A model generated the notes under the pieces. That model was given only the letters and a program-made list of their open reading frames with translations, was not told the DNA's origin and did not search any database. From Burkholderia sp. H160 (GTDB lineage Bacteria; Pseudomonadota; Gammaproteobacteria; Burkholderiales; Burkholderiaceae): DNA of 64,000 bases. The DNA lies in assembly GCA_000173575.1 (NCBI GenBank), contig ABYL01000001.1, positions 62,001-126,000 of the forward strand, read 5' to 3'. Below are positions 1 to 8,928 of this stretch, piece by piece (the stretch's first letter is position 1; the number at the start of each line of letters is the position of its first letter). The translations under genes and the position numbers were made by a program.

Positions 1-1
1 G

Positions 2-454
2 ATCGTCAAGGAGGCACGGCAACTGGGTCTGAAAATGACCCTCATGGGCGGCGACGGCACCAATGACCCCACCCTGATGAAGACGGCCGGTGCCGCCGCC
101 GACGGCATGATCATCACGACGGCACCGCTCGCGCAGTTCCTGAGCGGCGCGCACGCCTACGTCGATGACTATACGAAGGCTTACGGGCAAGGGCCGGGAC
201 CGTACTCGGTTTATGAATACGATGCTGTCGGGGTCACGGCGAAAGCCATCGCGGACGCAAAATCGGCGCAGCCAGCCGCGATCACGGCCGCTCTGCACAA
301 GATCTCGAACTACCCGGGCGCGACCGGAACGATTGACTTCACTCCGAAGGGGGACCGCAGCAAAGCCGTGTACATCACCATCATCGTGCACAACGACAAC
401 TTCGAGCCCTACCAGAGGCAGGATGCGAGCGGACGCTGGGTGGCGATGAAGTAG
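2..454 (+). CDS. ABC transporter substrate-binding protein, branched-chain amino acid type (3' part)
   Basis: The open frame enters from the left edge, so the N-terminus and signal peptide are outside the window. About 150 C-terminal residues remain. They show the periplasmic Leu/Ile/Val-binding (type I) pattern: a G-G-D-G-T motif, then a lobe with YDAVGVTAKAI and a terminal segment of the form GTIDFTPKGDR. It is followed 25 bp later by a LivH permease and the rest of the transporter, so it should deliver the ligand to that system. The ligand cannot be told from this fragment. The neighbouring DUF1989 and DadA-like genes suggest an amino acid or amine rather than strictly leucine or valine. 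Confidence 0.9.
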   Translation: MVKEARQLGLKMTLMGGDGTNDPTLMKTAGAAADGMIITTAPLAQFLSGAHAYVDDYTKAYGQGPGPYSVYEYDAVGVTAKAIADAKSAQPAAITAALHKISNYPGATGTIDFTPKGDRSKAVYITIIVHNDNFEPYQRQDASGRWVAMK

Positions 455-479
455 GCGCTATTGCGCGCAACTCGCCGTC

Positions 480-1379
480 ATGAGCGACTTCTTCCAGTTC
501 GTCGTCGAAGGGCTGACGACCGGCTCGTTCTACGCGCTCGTCGCCCTCGGCTACACGATGGTCTACGGAATCATCCGGCTGATCAACTTCGCTCATGGCG
601 ACCTGTTCATGGTCGGCGCATTCATTGGCTGGACCGGTCTGATGATGCTTGCGTCCGCGCATCTGCCGCTCGCCCTGGCACTGCTGATCGCCCTTGTGGC
701 CGCGATGACGGCCACAGGCGCGCTCGGCCTGCTGATCGAGCGGCTCGCGTATCAACCGTTGCTGCGCGCGCCGCGGCTGTCGATTCTGATCACGGCGCTG
801 GGCGTCTCGCTGGCGCTGCAAAATGGAGTGCTGCTGATCTACGGTGCGGGCTTTCGCACCTATCCGCATGTGCTGAGCCAGGCGGGATTCGAACTCCACG
901 GCGTGCAGATCACCTTCGCGCAGATCGGCATCATCGTGGCAAGCCTCGCCCTGATGCTGGCACTGTATTTCTTCGTTAACCACACTTTCCTTGGCACCGC
1001 GATGCGCGCGCTGGCAATCGATCAGGACGCCGCGCGTCTGATGGGCATCGACGTCGAACGCCTGATCCAGCTCACCTTTCTGCTCGGTTCGGTGCTGGCC
1101 GCCGTGGCGGGCTTCATGGAAGGGCTTTACTACACGCAGATCAATTTCTTCATGGGCTTCGTGCTAGGCCTGCGCGCCTTCACCGCCGCGGTGCTCGGCG
1201 GCATCGGCAACATCCCGGGCGCGATGGCGGGCGGCATCCTGATTGGCCTGCTCGAAGCCTTCGGCGCGGGCTATGTCTCTTCGCAATGGACCGACGTGTT
1301 CGTCTTCTGCGTGCTGATCGCTGTGCTCGTGATCAAGCCGACCGGGCTGTTCGGCGAACGCGTTGTCGAGAGAATGTAG
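480..1379 (+). CDS. livH: Branched-chain amino acid ABC transporter permease LivH
   Basis: This is a 299-residue, highly hydrophobic inner-membrane permease of the LivH family, at the usual length. It starts with the family-typical segment FTTGSFYALVALGYTMVYGI (here with LTTGS) and has the conserved inner loop GIDVERLIQLTFLLGSVLAA near residue 200, and LGGIGNIPGAMAGG near residue 240. It forms the translocation channel together with the LivM half of the next protein. The gene lies 25 bp after the binding-protein gene and 3 bp before the livM-livG fusion, so the four transporter genes form one operon. Confidence 0.95.
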   Translation: MSDFFQFVVEGLTTGSFYALVALGYTMVYGIIRLINFAHGDLFMVGAFIGWTGLMMLASAHLPLALALLIALVAAMTATGALGLLIERLAYQPLLRAPRLSILITALGVSLALQNGVLLIYGAGFRTYPHVLSQAGFELHGVQITFAQIGIIVASLALMLALYFFVNHTFLGTAMRALAIDQDAARLMGIDVERLIQLTFLLGSVLAAVAGFMEGLYYTQINFFMGFVLGLRAFTAAVLGGIGNIPGAMAGGILIGLLEAFGAGYVSSQWTDVFVFCVLIAVLVIKPTGLFGERVVERM

Positions 1380-1382
1380 TCC

Positions 1383-3191
1383 ATGAGCGCCAATCAGGCT
1401 TTCGCGCGTTGGGCCAGGTATGTCGGCGCTGCGCTGCTGGCCGCCGCCGTGGCGCTGCCCGCTGTCGCCAGCAACTATGTCGTCGATGTCGGCCTGACCA
1501 TCGTCACCTATTCGATCCTGGGTCTTGGGCTGAACATCGTGGTCGGTTATGCCGGACTGCTCGATCTGGGCTACGCAGCCTTCTTCGCGATCGGCGCGTA
1601 CACGACAGCGTTGCTGGAAACCCTGCTGCACTTCTCGTTCTGGGAAACGCTGCCGTTCAGTCTGACGTTCACCGCGGTATCGGGCATCGTCATCGGCTAT
1701 CCCACGCTGCGCCTGCGCAGCGACTATCTGGCGATCGTCACGCTGGGGTTCGGCGAGATTACGCGTATCGTCGCCACCAATCTCGACATCACGGGCGGCC
1801 CGAACGGCATCTTCGGCATCGCAAGCCCGAGCCTGTTCGGCTTCGAGATCAGTTCGCCGCAAGCGCTCTACGAACTGGGCATGGCGTTCCTTGTGCTGGT
1901 GCTCGTGTTCGCCGTCCGGCTCGGCCAGTCGCGGCTGGGCCGCGCCTGGACCAGCATCCGCGAGGACGAGGCAGCTGCCGAGGCCGTCGGCGTGCCGACG
2001 CTGCGCGTCAAGCTGCTCGCCTATGTGATGGGCGCGTTGATCGGCGGGCTGGGCGGCAGCCTGTTCGCCGCCCGCTTCGGCACCATCGATCCGACCGGCT
2101 TCACGTATCTGCAGTCCGTCACGATCCTGATTGTCGTCGTGCTTGGCGGCCGCGGCAGCATTCCCGGTGTGGTCCTCGGCGCCATCATCGTCGCCGGCCT
2201 GCCGGAGATACTGCGTTTTCTCAACCTCTGGCGCATCTTCGCTTTTGCGATCGGGCTCGTGATCCTGATGCTGCTAAGGCCGCAGGGGTTGTGGCCAGCG
2301 CCGTTGCGCCGCGTCGCGCCGGCGCGCAAGGGCGCTGACGTCGATCGGGCACCTGTGCCCAGCCACGCCGTCACAGATGAGATCCTGCTGGAGGTGCGCG
2401 ACATGCGGCGCCGCTTCGGTGGCGTGCTGGCGGTCGGCGGTGTCAGCTTCATGGTGCGCAGCGGCGAGATCGTGAGCCTGATCGGTCCGAACGGCGCCGG
2501 CAAGACAACTGTGTTCAACTGCCTGACCGGCGTGATCCGCCCGACTGGCGGCCAGATCGTCTGGTGCGGGGAACGGCTTGCCGGCGGTACGCCTCATCGC
2601 ATCGTCCATCAAGGCATGGCGCGCACCTTCCAGGGCATCCGCCTGTTCGGCCACATGACGGCCTTCGAAAACGTCCTGACCGGCATGGATCATCGGCTTC
2701 GGACACCGCTCGCAGCCGAGCTTCTGGCGTTGCCGTCCGCGCGTGCCGAGGCGGCGGACCATTCCGCCGAGGGCCTGCGCTGGCTCGCCTTCGTCGGTCT
2801 TGCCGGCAGGTCGGGCGAGCGCGCCGCCGATCTGCCCTACGGCGACCAACGCAGGCTGGAGATCGCCCGTGCGCTCGCCAGTAGTCCTCGCCTCCTGCTG
2901 CTCGATGAGCCGGCAGCGGGCATGAACCCGACAGAGAAACGCGCGCTGATGGAACTGATCCGGCGGATCCGGGATCATGGCGTGACGGTGCTGCTGATCG
3001 AGCACGACATGATGCTGGTGATGGGCGTGTCGGACCGGATCATCGTGATGGATCACGGCGTCATCATTGCCGAGGGCCCGCCTGCCGCGATCCAGGTGGA
3101 CCCACGTGTGATCGATGCCTATCTCGGCACGGCCGAAAAGGACGAGGCGAGCGACGATACCGCCGGGGAGAAATCGCTGTGGGACTCCTAG
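1383..3191 (+). CDS. Fused branched-chain amino acid permease LivM and ATPase LivG
   Basis: The 602-residue protein joins two subunits that are usually separate. Residues 1 to about 320 are a LivM permease with the markers YSILGLGLNIVVGYAGLLDLG and GRGSIPGVVLGA. Residues from about 330 onward are a LivG ATPase with Walker A (GPNGAGKTT), a GMARTFQ Q-loop region, a degenerate signature (PYGDQRRLEIARAL) and Walker B (LLLLDEPAAGMNP). The linker is Pro/Ala/Arg-rich. Its last 13 bases overlap the start of livF. Such permease-ATPase fusions occur in related proteobacteria, so a sequencing join is unlikely. The fusion fixes a 1:1 ratio of channel half and motor. Confidence 0.93.
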   Translation: MSANQAFARWARYVGAALLAAAVALPAVASNYVVDVGLTIVTYSILGLGLNIVVGYAGLLDLGYAAFFAIGAYTTALLETLLHFSFWETLPFSLTFTAVSGIVIGYPTLRLRSDYLAIVTLGFGEITRIVATNLDITGGPNGIFGIASPSLFGFEISSPQALYELGMAFLVLVLVFAVRLGQSRLGRAWTSIREDEAAAEAVGVPTLRVKLLAYVMGALIGGLGGSLFAARFGTIDPTGFTYLQSVTILIVVVLGGRGSIPGVVLGAIIVAGLPEILRFLNLWRIFAFAIGLVILMLLRPQGLWPAPLRRVAPARKGADVDRAPVPSHAVTDEILLEVRDMRRRFGGVLAVGGVSFMVRSGEIVSLIGPNGAGKTTVFNCLTGVIRPTGGQIVWCGERLAGGTPHRIVHQGMARTFQGIRLFGHMTAFENVLTGMDHRLRTPLAAELLALPSARAEAADHSAEGLRWLAFVGLAGRSGERAADLPYGDQRRLEIARALASSPRLLLLDEPAAGMNPTEKRALMELIRRIRDHGVTVLLIEHDMMLVMGVSDRIIVMDHGVIIAEGPPAAIQVDPRVIDAYLGTAEKDEASDDTAGEKSLWDS

Positions 3192-3910
3192 AAATCCGCG
3201 ATCTGCGTGTGAGCTATGGGACCGTCGAAGTGCTGCACGGCATCTCGCTGGACGTCGCACAGGGCGAGATCGTCGCGTTGCTCGGCAGCAACGGCGCGGG
3301 AAAAACGACCACACTGCGGGCGATTTCCGGATTGATCCGGCCGCGCGGGGGCGACATTGCGATGGATGGCCAGCGCCTGGTGGGATTGCGCGCACACCAG
3401 ATCGTGGCGCTGGGACTGGGTCATGTTCCAGAGGGGCGGCGTATTTTCGGGGCGCTGACGGTGGAGGAAAATCTGCATCTCGGCGGCTATCTGATCCGGC
3501 GCGACAGTACCGCATTGCAACAGCGAAGGGATCAGCTCTATGCGACTTTCCCCCGGCTCGGCGAGCGACGCAGCCAGCTGGCAGGCACGCTCAGTGGCGG
3601 CGAACAGCAGATGCTGGCGATTGCCCGAGCCCTGATGCTGCGCCCGCGTATCGTGGTACTGGACGAACCGTCGATGGGACTCGCGCCGAAGCTGGTCCGT
3701 GCGATCTTCGGCATGGTCGCCGACATCTGCCGCGAAGGCACCTCGATTCTCCTCGTCGAGCAGAACGCCCGCCAGGCGCTGCGAATCGCTCATCGGGCTT
3801 ACGTGCTGGAAAGTGGGCGCATTGCGCTCGCGGGGTCCGCGCGCGAGTTGGCTCAGGATAGCCGGGTCCGCGCTGCCTATCTGGGCGGCAGTGCTATCTC
3901 GGCGGAGTAA
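3179..3910 (+). CDS. livF: Branched-chain amino acid ABC transporter ATP-binding protein LivF
   Basis: This is a 243-residue ATPase of the LivF type. It has Walker A (GSNGAGKTT), a Q-loop region with VPEGRRIF, the signature LSGGEQQMLAIARAL, Walker B (IVVLDEPSMGLAP) and an H-loop region near VEQNARQAL. The start is a GTG at 3179, inside the end of the preceding frame (13-bp overlap), which suggests translational coupling. It should form the ATPase dimer with the LivG domain of the fused protein and power uptake of the ligand held by the upstream binding protein. Confidence 0.94.
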   Translation: MGLLEIRDLRVSYGTVEVLHGISLDVAQGEIVALLGSNGAGKTTTLRAISGLIRPRGGDIAMDGQRLVGLRAHQIVALGLGHVPEGRRIFGALTVEENLHLGGYLIRRDSTALQQRRDQLYATFPRLGERRSQLAGTLSGGEQQMLAIARALMLRPRIVVLDEPSMGLAPKLVRAIFGMVADICREGTSILLVEQNARQALRIAHRAYVLESGRIALAGSARELAQDSRVRAAYLGGSAISAE

Positions 3911-3975
3911 CCCGCCAACCGAGCAGCGCGAGGAAGTTCTAATGCAGGCTCAGGCCTGAGTTCAAGGGAGAATGC

Positions 3976-4824
3976 ATGATGCTGAATTACCCTGCTGCCT
4001 ATCAGTCCACCAAAGGCTCGGCGCTCGACGTCGACAAGACGTTCTATCAACGCATCGCCTCACAGCACGACACCCGCACGCTGGTCGAATCAATCGTCGT
4101 GCCGATCCGCTCGGGGCAGGCGTGGACCGTGCCGGCCGGCCACGTGTTTCGCATCGTCACGATCGAAGGCCCGCAGGTTGCCGACCTGAACATGTGGAAC
4201 CGGCACAACCCACGCGAGCGCATGTGGGCATCGCGCACGCGCCAGTTGCAGCAGGCGCACGTGAGCACGTTCGACCGTCTGTGGTCGACGCTGCCATTCT
4301 TGCGTCCGATGGTGACCATCACCGATGACAGTCTCGCAGGCTACGGTGTCGACGAGCACGGCGGCCGTGTCCACGATCTGCTCGGCACGCGCTGCGACCC
4401 CTACGTGAATCGCATGCTGACCGGCGAGGATTTTCATTTCCACTGCCACTCCAACCTGACGCGCGCGATCGCCCCGTATGGATTGACTGAGTACGACGTC
4501 CACGACGTGCTCAACGTGTTTCAGTGCACCGGCCTGAATCTCGACGACAAATACTTCATGAAGGCGTGTCCGGCAAAGAAAGGCGATTACCTCGAATTCT
4601 TCGCGGAGATCGACTTGCTGTGCGCACTGTCGACCTGCCCGGGCGGCGATCTGTCAGTGCCGATGTGGGGACCCGACGCGCGCGATCCGCTGGAAGTGTG
4701 CCGGCCGCTTGGGATCGAGGTCTGGCAACTTGCGCCACAGATGCTGGACGGGTGGACGCCGCCGGCTGTGGCTGCCTATAAGGGGCAGCACGGTATGGTG
4801 CTGAATCAGCCGCAATGGAAGTGA
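3976..4824 (+). CDS. DUF1989 / urea carboxylase-associated family protein
   Basis: This 282-residue protein has the DUF1989 fold features: an early segment VVPIRSGQAWTVPAGH, then VADLNMWN, a Cys/His-bearing middle (CDPYVN, FHFHCHSNL) and a late CPAKKGDYLEFFAEIDLL block. Family members lie next to urea carboxylase/allophanate hydrolase genes and a few act on amidine or guanidine-type compounds; the reaction here is unknown. An AGGGAG ribosome-binding site sits at 3965-3970, and the ATG at 3976 gives the full family length. It lies 65 bp after livF and 33 bp before a DadA-like dehydrogenase, so it is probably part of the same uptake-and-catabolism operon. Confidence 0.88.
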   Translation: MMLNYPAAYQSTKGSALDVDKTFYQRIASQHDTRTLVESIVVPIRSGQAWTVPAGHVFRIVTIEGPQVADLNMWNRHNPRERMWASRTRQLQQAHVSTFDRLWSTLPFLRPMVTITDDSLAGYGVDEHGGRVHDLLGTRCDPYVNRMLTGEDFHFHCHSNLTRAIAPYGLTEYDVHDVLNVFQCTGLNLDDKYFMKACPAKKGDYLEFFAEIDLLCALSTCPGGDLSVPMWGPDARDPLEVCRPLGIEVWQLAPQMLDGWTPPAVAAYKGQHGMVLNQPQWK

Positions 4825-4857
4825 GACTGCCGCAGCCCCCTTGTATCTGAGGACATC

Positions 4858-6102
4858 ATGAGAGTTATCGTGCTCGGTGGCGGGGTGGTCGGTGTGACAA
4901 CCGCGTACCAGTTGCAGAAAGATGGCCATGAGGTCGTGATCGTCGAGCGACAGCCTTTAGTCGCCGCGGAAACCAGTTGGGGTAACGCGGGCATGATCGC
5001 GCCCGGGCATTCGTTTGTCTGGTCCTCGCCCACAGCGCCGATGATTCTGCTCAAATCGCTGGTGCTGAAAGATCAGGCGTTGCGCTTCAAGTTCTCGGCA
5101 GATCCCAGGCTTTACAGCTGGTCGTGGCGTTTCCTGATGGAATGCACATCAGAGAAGGCACGCCGCAATACCCTGCTCAAGCATCGGCTTGCCGCGTACT
5201 CGCAACGAGTACTACAGGATGTGATCGCTGAGGAGGCCATTGAATACGATCGAAATGACCGCGGAATTCTGTATTTCCATCGGACTCAGGAAGCGCTGGA
5301 CCGCGGAGTCGAACACATGAAGCTGCTGGAATCCGATGGGCAAGTCATCAGGGTTCTCAGCCGCGATCAGGTCGTCGCACTCGACCCGTCGCTGGCTTCG
5401 GCAAAAGACCGGATAGCGGGTGCCATTTACTGCCCGACCGATGAGACCGGAGACCCTGCGAAGTTCACTCGCGCTCTTGCGGAAAAGATTGTCGCGCGTG
5501 GCGGTACGCTTCTGACGGACACCACTATCGACGGCTTCGACACCGCCGGGCAGGACGTCGTGGGCACAAGAACGAGTCGAGGCCTTGTAAAAGGCGACGC
5601 GTATGTGCTCGCCCTTGGCCCCTATAGTCCGGTTCTCGCCCGCCAGATCGGCATTGATCTTCCGATCTATCCGATCAAGGGATATTCCCTCACGATTCCC
5701 ATCGATGGCCGGCCCTTGCCACCTACCGTTGCAGCGGTCGACGAGCACAATCTGGTCGCAATCTCGCGCTTCGGCGACCGGATCCGGGTCACCGCAACGG
5801 CGGAGTTTGCTGGCTACGACACGAGCCATAAGCCTTCTGATTTTGCGTTTATGAAGAGCGTGACGCAGGAACTCTACCCGGCCGGCGCCAACTACGATCG
5901 CGCCGAAATGTGGGCCGGACTCAGGCCGATGACGCCAACGAACTTACCGTTTTTTGGACGCAAGAAGTATCGAAATCTTTATCTGAATACCGGTCACGGT
6001 CATATCGGCTGGACCATGTCACACGGATCGGCTCGAATCACGGCCGACCTGATTGCGGGACGAACCCCGGCGATTCCGATGGATGGGTTGCTTTGCGACT
6101 GA
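4858..6102 (+). CDS. D-amino acid dehydrogenase-like FAD oxidoreductase (DadA family)
   Basis: This is a 414-residue flavoprotein of the DAO/DadA family. An FAD dinucleotide-binding motif (GGGVVG, residues 7-12) opens the protein, followed by VERQPLVAAETSWGNAGMIAPGH. The latter resembles the DadA segment that follows the first helix. The C-terminus has the second FAD motif (NTGHGHIGWTMSHGS). Known DadA enzymes oxidise D-amino acids at the membrane and pass electrons to quinone. Here it sits behind an amino-acid-type ABC transporter and a DUF1989 gene, so the substrate is likely the transported compound. An opine or N-methyl amino acid is an alternative. Confidence 0.88.
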   Translation: MRVIVLGGGVVGVTTAYQLQKDGHEVVIVERQPLVAAETSWGNAGMIAPGHSFVWSSPTAPMILLKSLVLKDQALRFKFSADPRLYSWSWRFLMECTSEKARRNTLLKHRLAAYSQRVLQDVIAEEAIEYDRNDRGILYFHRTQEALDRGVEHMKLLESDGQVIRVLSRDQVVALDPSLASAKDRIAGAIYCPTDETGDPAKFTRALAEKIVARGGTLLTDTTIDGFDTAGQDVVGTRTSRGLVKGDAYVLALGPYSPVLARQIGIDLPIYPIKGYSLTIPIDGRPLPPTVAAVDEHNLVAISRFGDRIRVTATAEFAGYDTSHKPSDFAFMKSVTQELYPAGANYDRAEMWAGLRPMTPTNLPFFGRKKYRNLYLNTGHGHIGWTMSHGSARITADLIAGRTPAIPMDGLLCD

Positions 6103-6556
6103 TGGCGACGCGTTTTGCACGCCAAAGCATCGGAGGCGAGCCGGACGATGCGAGCAAACTGTTGCGTCCACCAGTTGAATCCGCCGGGAAATGTGTGCAT
6201 CTGCTATTCATTACCCACCCAGCAGCTAGCGATACGGCTGCATGCCGTAGCTCGCGCCCGCGCGGCACATGCGGCCGTCTGGCACGTCCGCGTTCAACAT
6301 CCCAATGTAATCGCCCTGACGACGGCGCAATCCCCGGGTTCGAACCCGATCGCGCGGGCGGCGCTGGAATTTGCCACCCGTCCCGATCGTTCTTTCCGTG
6401 AAACTGTAACAGCGGTAGCGATTTAGTCCGGGCCGCACCCCGGCGTTCGTGAATTCGCACGTTCGAATGGAGTCCAAACTACAACAGACCAGCGATGTCT
6501 GGTTCGAGGGCGATCCGCAGCCGATCTGCGTGGATCGCGCCTTGCGAGGAGGGAAG
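6103..6556 (+). other. Gene-free interval between the dadA-like and DUF3300 genes
   Basis: No open frame with recognisable protein features was found in about 450 bases on either strand. One T-arm-like stretch (GGGTTCGAACCC, near 6339-6350) occurs, but no acceptor or anticodon stems fit around it. The promoter of the DUF3300 gene must lie in the right-hand part. Confidence 0.6.
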
Positions 6557-8197
6557 ATGCAGTCGACCACGTTCCGGATCCTCGCCGGGATGCTGGCAAG
6601 CCTGATCCTCGGAGCATCATCGGGCGTGCATGGTGAGAGCGAGGTCCAGCCGGTGTCGCAGACCGCCGCGCAGTTGACGGCGGAGCAACTCGATCAAATG
6701 CTCGCGCCGATCGCGCTCTATCCTGATCCGCTCGTCGCCCAGATCCTGATGGCGGCAACCTATCCGCTGGAAGTCGTCGAAGCCGATCGCTGGGTTCAGC
6801 AGCCGGGCAACGCGGGGCTCCAGGGCGGGCAGTTGACTGATGCGCTTGAGCAGCAGCCCTGGGATCCGAGTGTGAAGTCGCTCGTGCCGTTTCCGCAGGT
6901 GCTGAAAATGCTCGATGGCAACATCGAGTGGACCGAGCACCTCGGCGACGCGTTTCTGGCCAGCAATCCGGCGGTCATGGATTCGATCCAGCGCCTTCGG
7001 CAGCGTGCGCAGGCGGCAGGCACGCTGCAGTCGATACCGGAGGAGGCGGTCAACCAGGTCGGGCAGGACATCACGATTCAGCCGGCCAACGCGGACACCG
7101 TCTACGTTCCGGTGTACAACCCGACGGTCGCCTATGGCGCCTGGCCATATCCCGCATATCCACCTTACTATTTCCCGGATGACTTCTACAGTGCGGTGCC
7201 CGGTCCGTTCGGCTTCCGCTGGGTAAGCGTAGCCGTCGTCGTTCCGTTGTGGGGCTGGGGACACTGCGACTGGCATCGGCACCATATCGACCTCGACCGC
7301 GCCCGCTTCGCCGCTCTACATGGTCACCACCCGCGGCCAGGAGTCGAGTGGACACACGATCCGTGGCATCGGCACGGCGTTCCATACGGCGACCTGGGCG
7401 TGCAGAGCCGGTTTGCGTCGAACGCCGCGTCGGCGGATGCGCGCCCGGCCTTCCGCGGAAATCCGGCAGCGTTGGCCTTTCCTTCATCGCGCACTGCGCC
7501 GGACGTCGCGGGGATGCCGGGGGGCGCGCATTCGCCCGCAGCTCCGGTGCCGGCGCCGCAGGTTCCTCATGCGCAGACGCCTCGAGTGTGGACAGCGCCT
7601 CGCACAGAGGTGACGCCGGCTCCACCGATTCCTCACGCGCAGACGCCTCAGGTATGGACGGCGCCTCGCGCACAGGTACCTCAGCCGCCGCAGGTTCCTC
7701 ACACGCAGACGCCTCGGGAGTGGACAGCGCCTCGCACAGAGGTGACGCCAGCTCCACCGATTCCTCACGCGCAGATGCCTCAGGTATGGACGGCGCCTCG
7801 CGCACAGGTACCTCAGCCGCCGCAGGTTCCTCACACGGAGACGCCTCGGGTGTGGACAGCGCCCCGGGCAGTGGTGCCGGCGGCGCCACAGGTTCCTCAC
7901 GTCCAGATGCCTCAGGCATGGGCGCCCCGCGCACAGGAACCTCTGTCACCGCAGGTGTCCCGCGTACAGGCGCCCCAAGTACTGCGGGCGCCTCCAGCGC
8001 AGATGCCGCAGCCGATGCCACGGCCAACCGCGGTGATGATGCCGCACGTCGCGCCAGGCTTCGTACCATCCGGTCGCAGTCCTGGCATGCAGACGCCAGC
8101 CATGCCAGGACGCCTCAGCGGCATGCCAGCGCCCGTATTCCGTCCTGGGGGCGGGGTGACCCGGCCGGTGACGTCGAACGGTGCCAGGACAAACTGA
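6557..8197 (+). CDS. DUF3300 family exported protein with C-terminal Pro-rich tandem repeats
   Basis: The 546-residue product starts at the ATG at 6557 behind a strong GAGGAGGGAAG-like site. An upstream in-frame ATG at 6449 would add 36 residues before the signal peptide and is unlikely. Residues 1-26 form a signal peptide. Residues about 35-200 match DUF3300 (LDQMLAPIALYPDPLVAQILMA; PFPQVLKML; VGQDITIQPANADTVYVPVYNP). An aromatic-rich PAYPPYYFPDDF stretch follows. The C-terminal third consists of about seven 22-residue repeats built on PHAQTPxVWTAPR. Family members are envelope or periplasmic proteins of unknown function. The repeats are probably extended and surface-exposed. Confidence 0.88.
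   Translation: MQSTTFRILAGMLASLILGASSGVHGESEVQPVSQTAAQLTAEQLDQMLAPIALYPDPLVAQILMAATYPLEVVEADRWVQQPGNAGLQGGQLTDALEQQPWDPSVKSLVPFPQVLKMLDGNIEWTEHLGDAFLASNPAVMDSIQRLRQRAQAAGTLQSIPEEAVNQVGQDITIQPANADTVYVPVYNPTVAYGAWPYPAYPPYYFPDDFYSAVPGPFGFRWVSVAVVVPLWGWGHCDWHRHHIDLDRARFAALHGHHPRPGVEWTHDPWHRHGVPYGDLGVQSRFASNAASADARPAFRGNPAALAFPSSRTAPDVAGMPGGAHSPAAPVPAPQVPHAQTPRVWTAPRTEVTPAPPIPHAQTPQVWTAPRAQVPQPPQVPHTQTPREWTAPRTEVTPAPPIPHAQMPQVWTAPRAQVPQPPQVPHTETPRVWTAPRAVVPAAPQVPHVQMPQAWAPRAQEPLSPQVSRVQAPQVLRAPPAQMPQPMPRPTAVMMPHVAPGFVPSGRSPGMQTPAMPGRLSGMPAPVFRPGGGVTRPVTSNGARTN
7565..8023 (+). repeat. 66-bp tandem coding repeats (22 residues each) in the DUF3300 gene
   Basis: About seven copies follow each other. 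Units alternate between a form ending RTEVTPAPPI and one ending RAQVPQPPQV, so the near-exact period is 132 bp over the first four units. Copies five to seven are progressively diverged, and unit six is one codon shorter. All lengths are multiples of three, so copy-number change keeps the frame. Confidence 0.88.
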
Positions 8198-8928
8198 AGA
8201 ACGGCATGTCGGGCGCCTGAGGACAACCGACGAACAGCGATCCGGGCTAGGCGTCTAACGTAGCGAACCTGCAACGATGGACGGCCAGCGGCAGCCCGGA
8301 TCGGATTCGCGCGTTCACACATCCTCCGGAATCGGGTTCAGACGCCTCGGGTGTGGACAGCGCTTCGCACAGCAGACGGGCTTCTACGCGTTCTCTGGGC
8401 GATGCTACACGTCCCGGCACCACGCGCGGCGTCACTGTGCCTTCCTTTCACCACGACAACTCAGACCGCTTCGGCTTTTGGCCCTTCCTTCCACCACGAC
8501 AGCTCGGACCGGAGACAGGGAGGCAACGGACCTGGTGCACGGCCATTCGTCACACTACGTGAAGGGAATCGAGGTGTACCGGGAAAAGCTGATCCTGTGC
8601 GGCGCAGGGGTTTCATCAACAATTACGAAGGCATCGGCGGTTGCGACGAATATCGCGGCGACCTCGCGCTCACGTAATTTCCGGTCGTGGAGCTTGCCAA
8701 CGGCAGGCTCGTTCCGGCGCACGATGACGCCGACCCGGATCCGCGGGTTTTGCGTCAATCTGGCGCCGGACGAGGGCGTGCGCTGGCTTGCGAGCACGCT
8801 TTGTCGCGAGAGCCGGCGTTGGGGGTGCGCCGTGAAGCGGCAGCCGGACAACGCGCTTGTGCTGCAATGGCGCGCCTCGCCGGTGCGGGAGCGAGGCTGA
8901 CGGACCCGCACGTGCCGACCCGCTCGCC
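8198..8928 (+). other. Gene-poor interval with a displaced copy of the DUF3300 repeat
   Basis: No convincing gene is present in about 730 bases. A stretch at 8339-8372 is almost identical to one unit of the 66-bp repeats of the upstream DUF3300 gene. It stands in a 108-codon open frame without family features. This suggests a decayed duplicate or a former, longer 3' end of that gene. Confidence 0.5.
8339..8372 (+). repeat. Orphan copy of the DUF3300 repeat unit
   Basis: This 34-base stretch carries the repeat core CAGACGCCTCGGGTGTGG followed by ACAGCGCTTCGCACAG. It matches units 1 and 3 of the array with one to three differences, but lies about 140 bases after the stop codon of the repeat gene. 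Confidence 0.7.

Noticed and set aside
2274-3515. 413-codon minus-strand frame opposite livM-livG and livF
   Set aside because: Arg/His/Gln-rich shadow typical of GC-rich genes. The plus-strand frames carry all ABC motifs.
6335-6360. T-arm-like sequence (GGGTTCGAACCC) suggesting a tRNA
   Set aside because: No acceptor, D or anticodon stems can be folded around it on either strand, and no CCA end follows.
7071-8069. Long open frame opposite the DUF3300 repeats
   Set aside because: It is the antisense of the tandem repeats, extremely Glu/Ala/Pro-biased and without family features. The plus-strand frame has signal peptide and domain.
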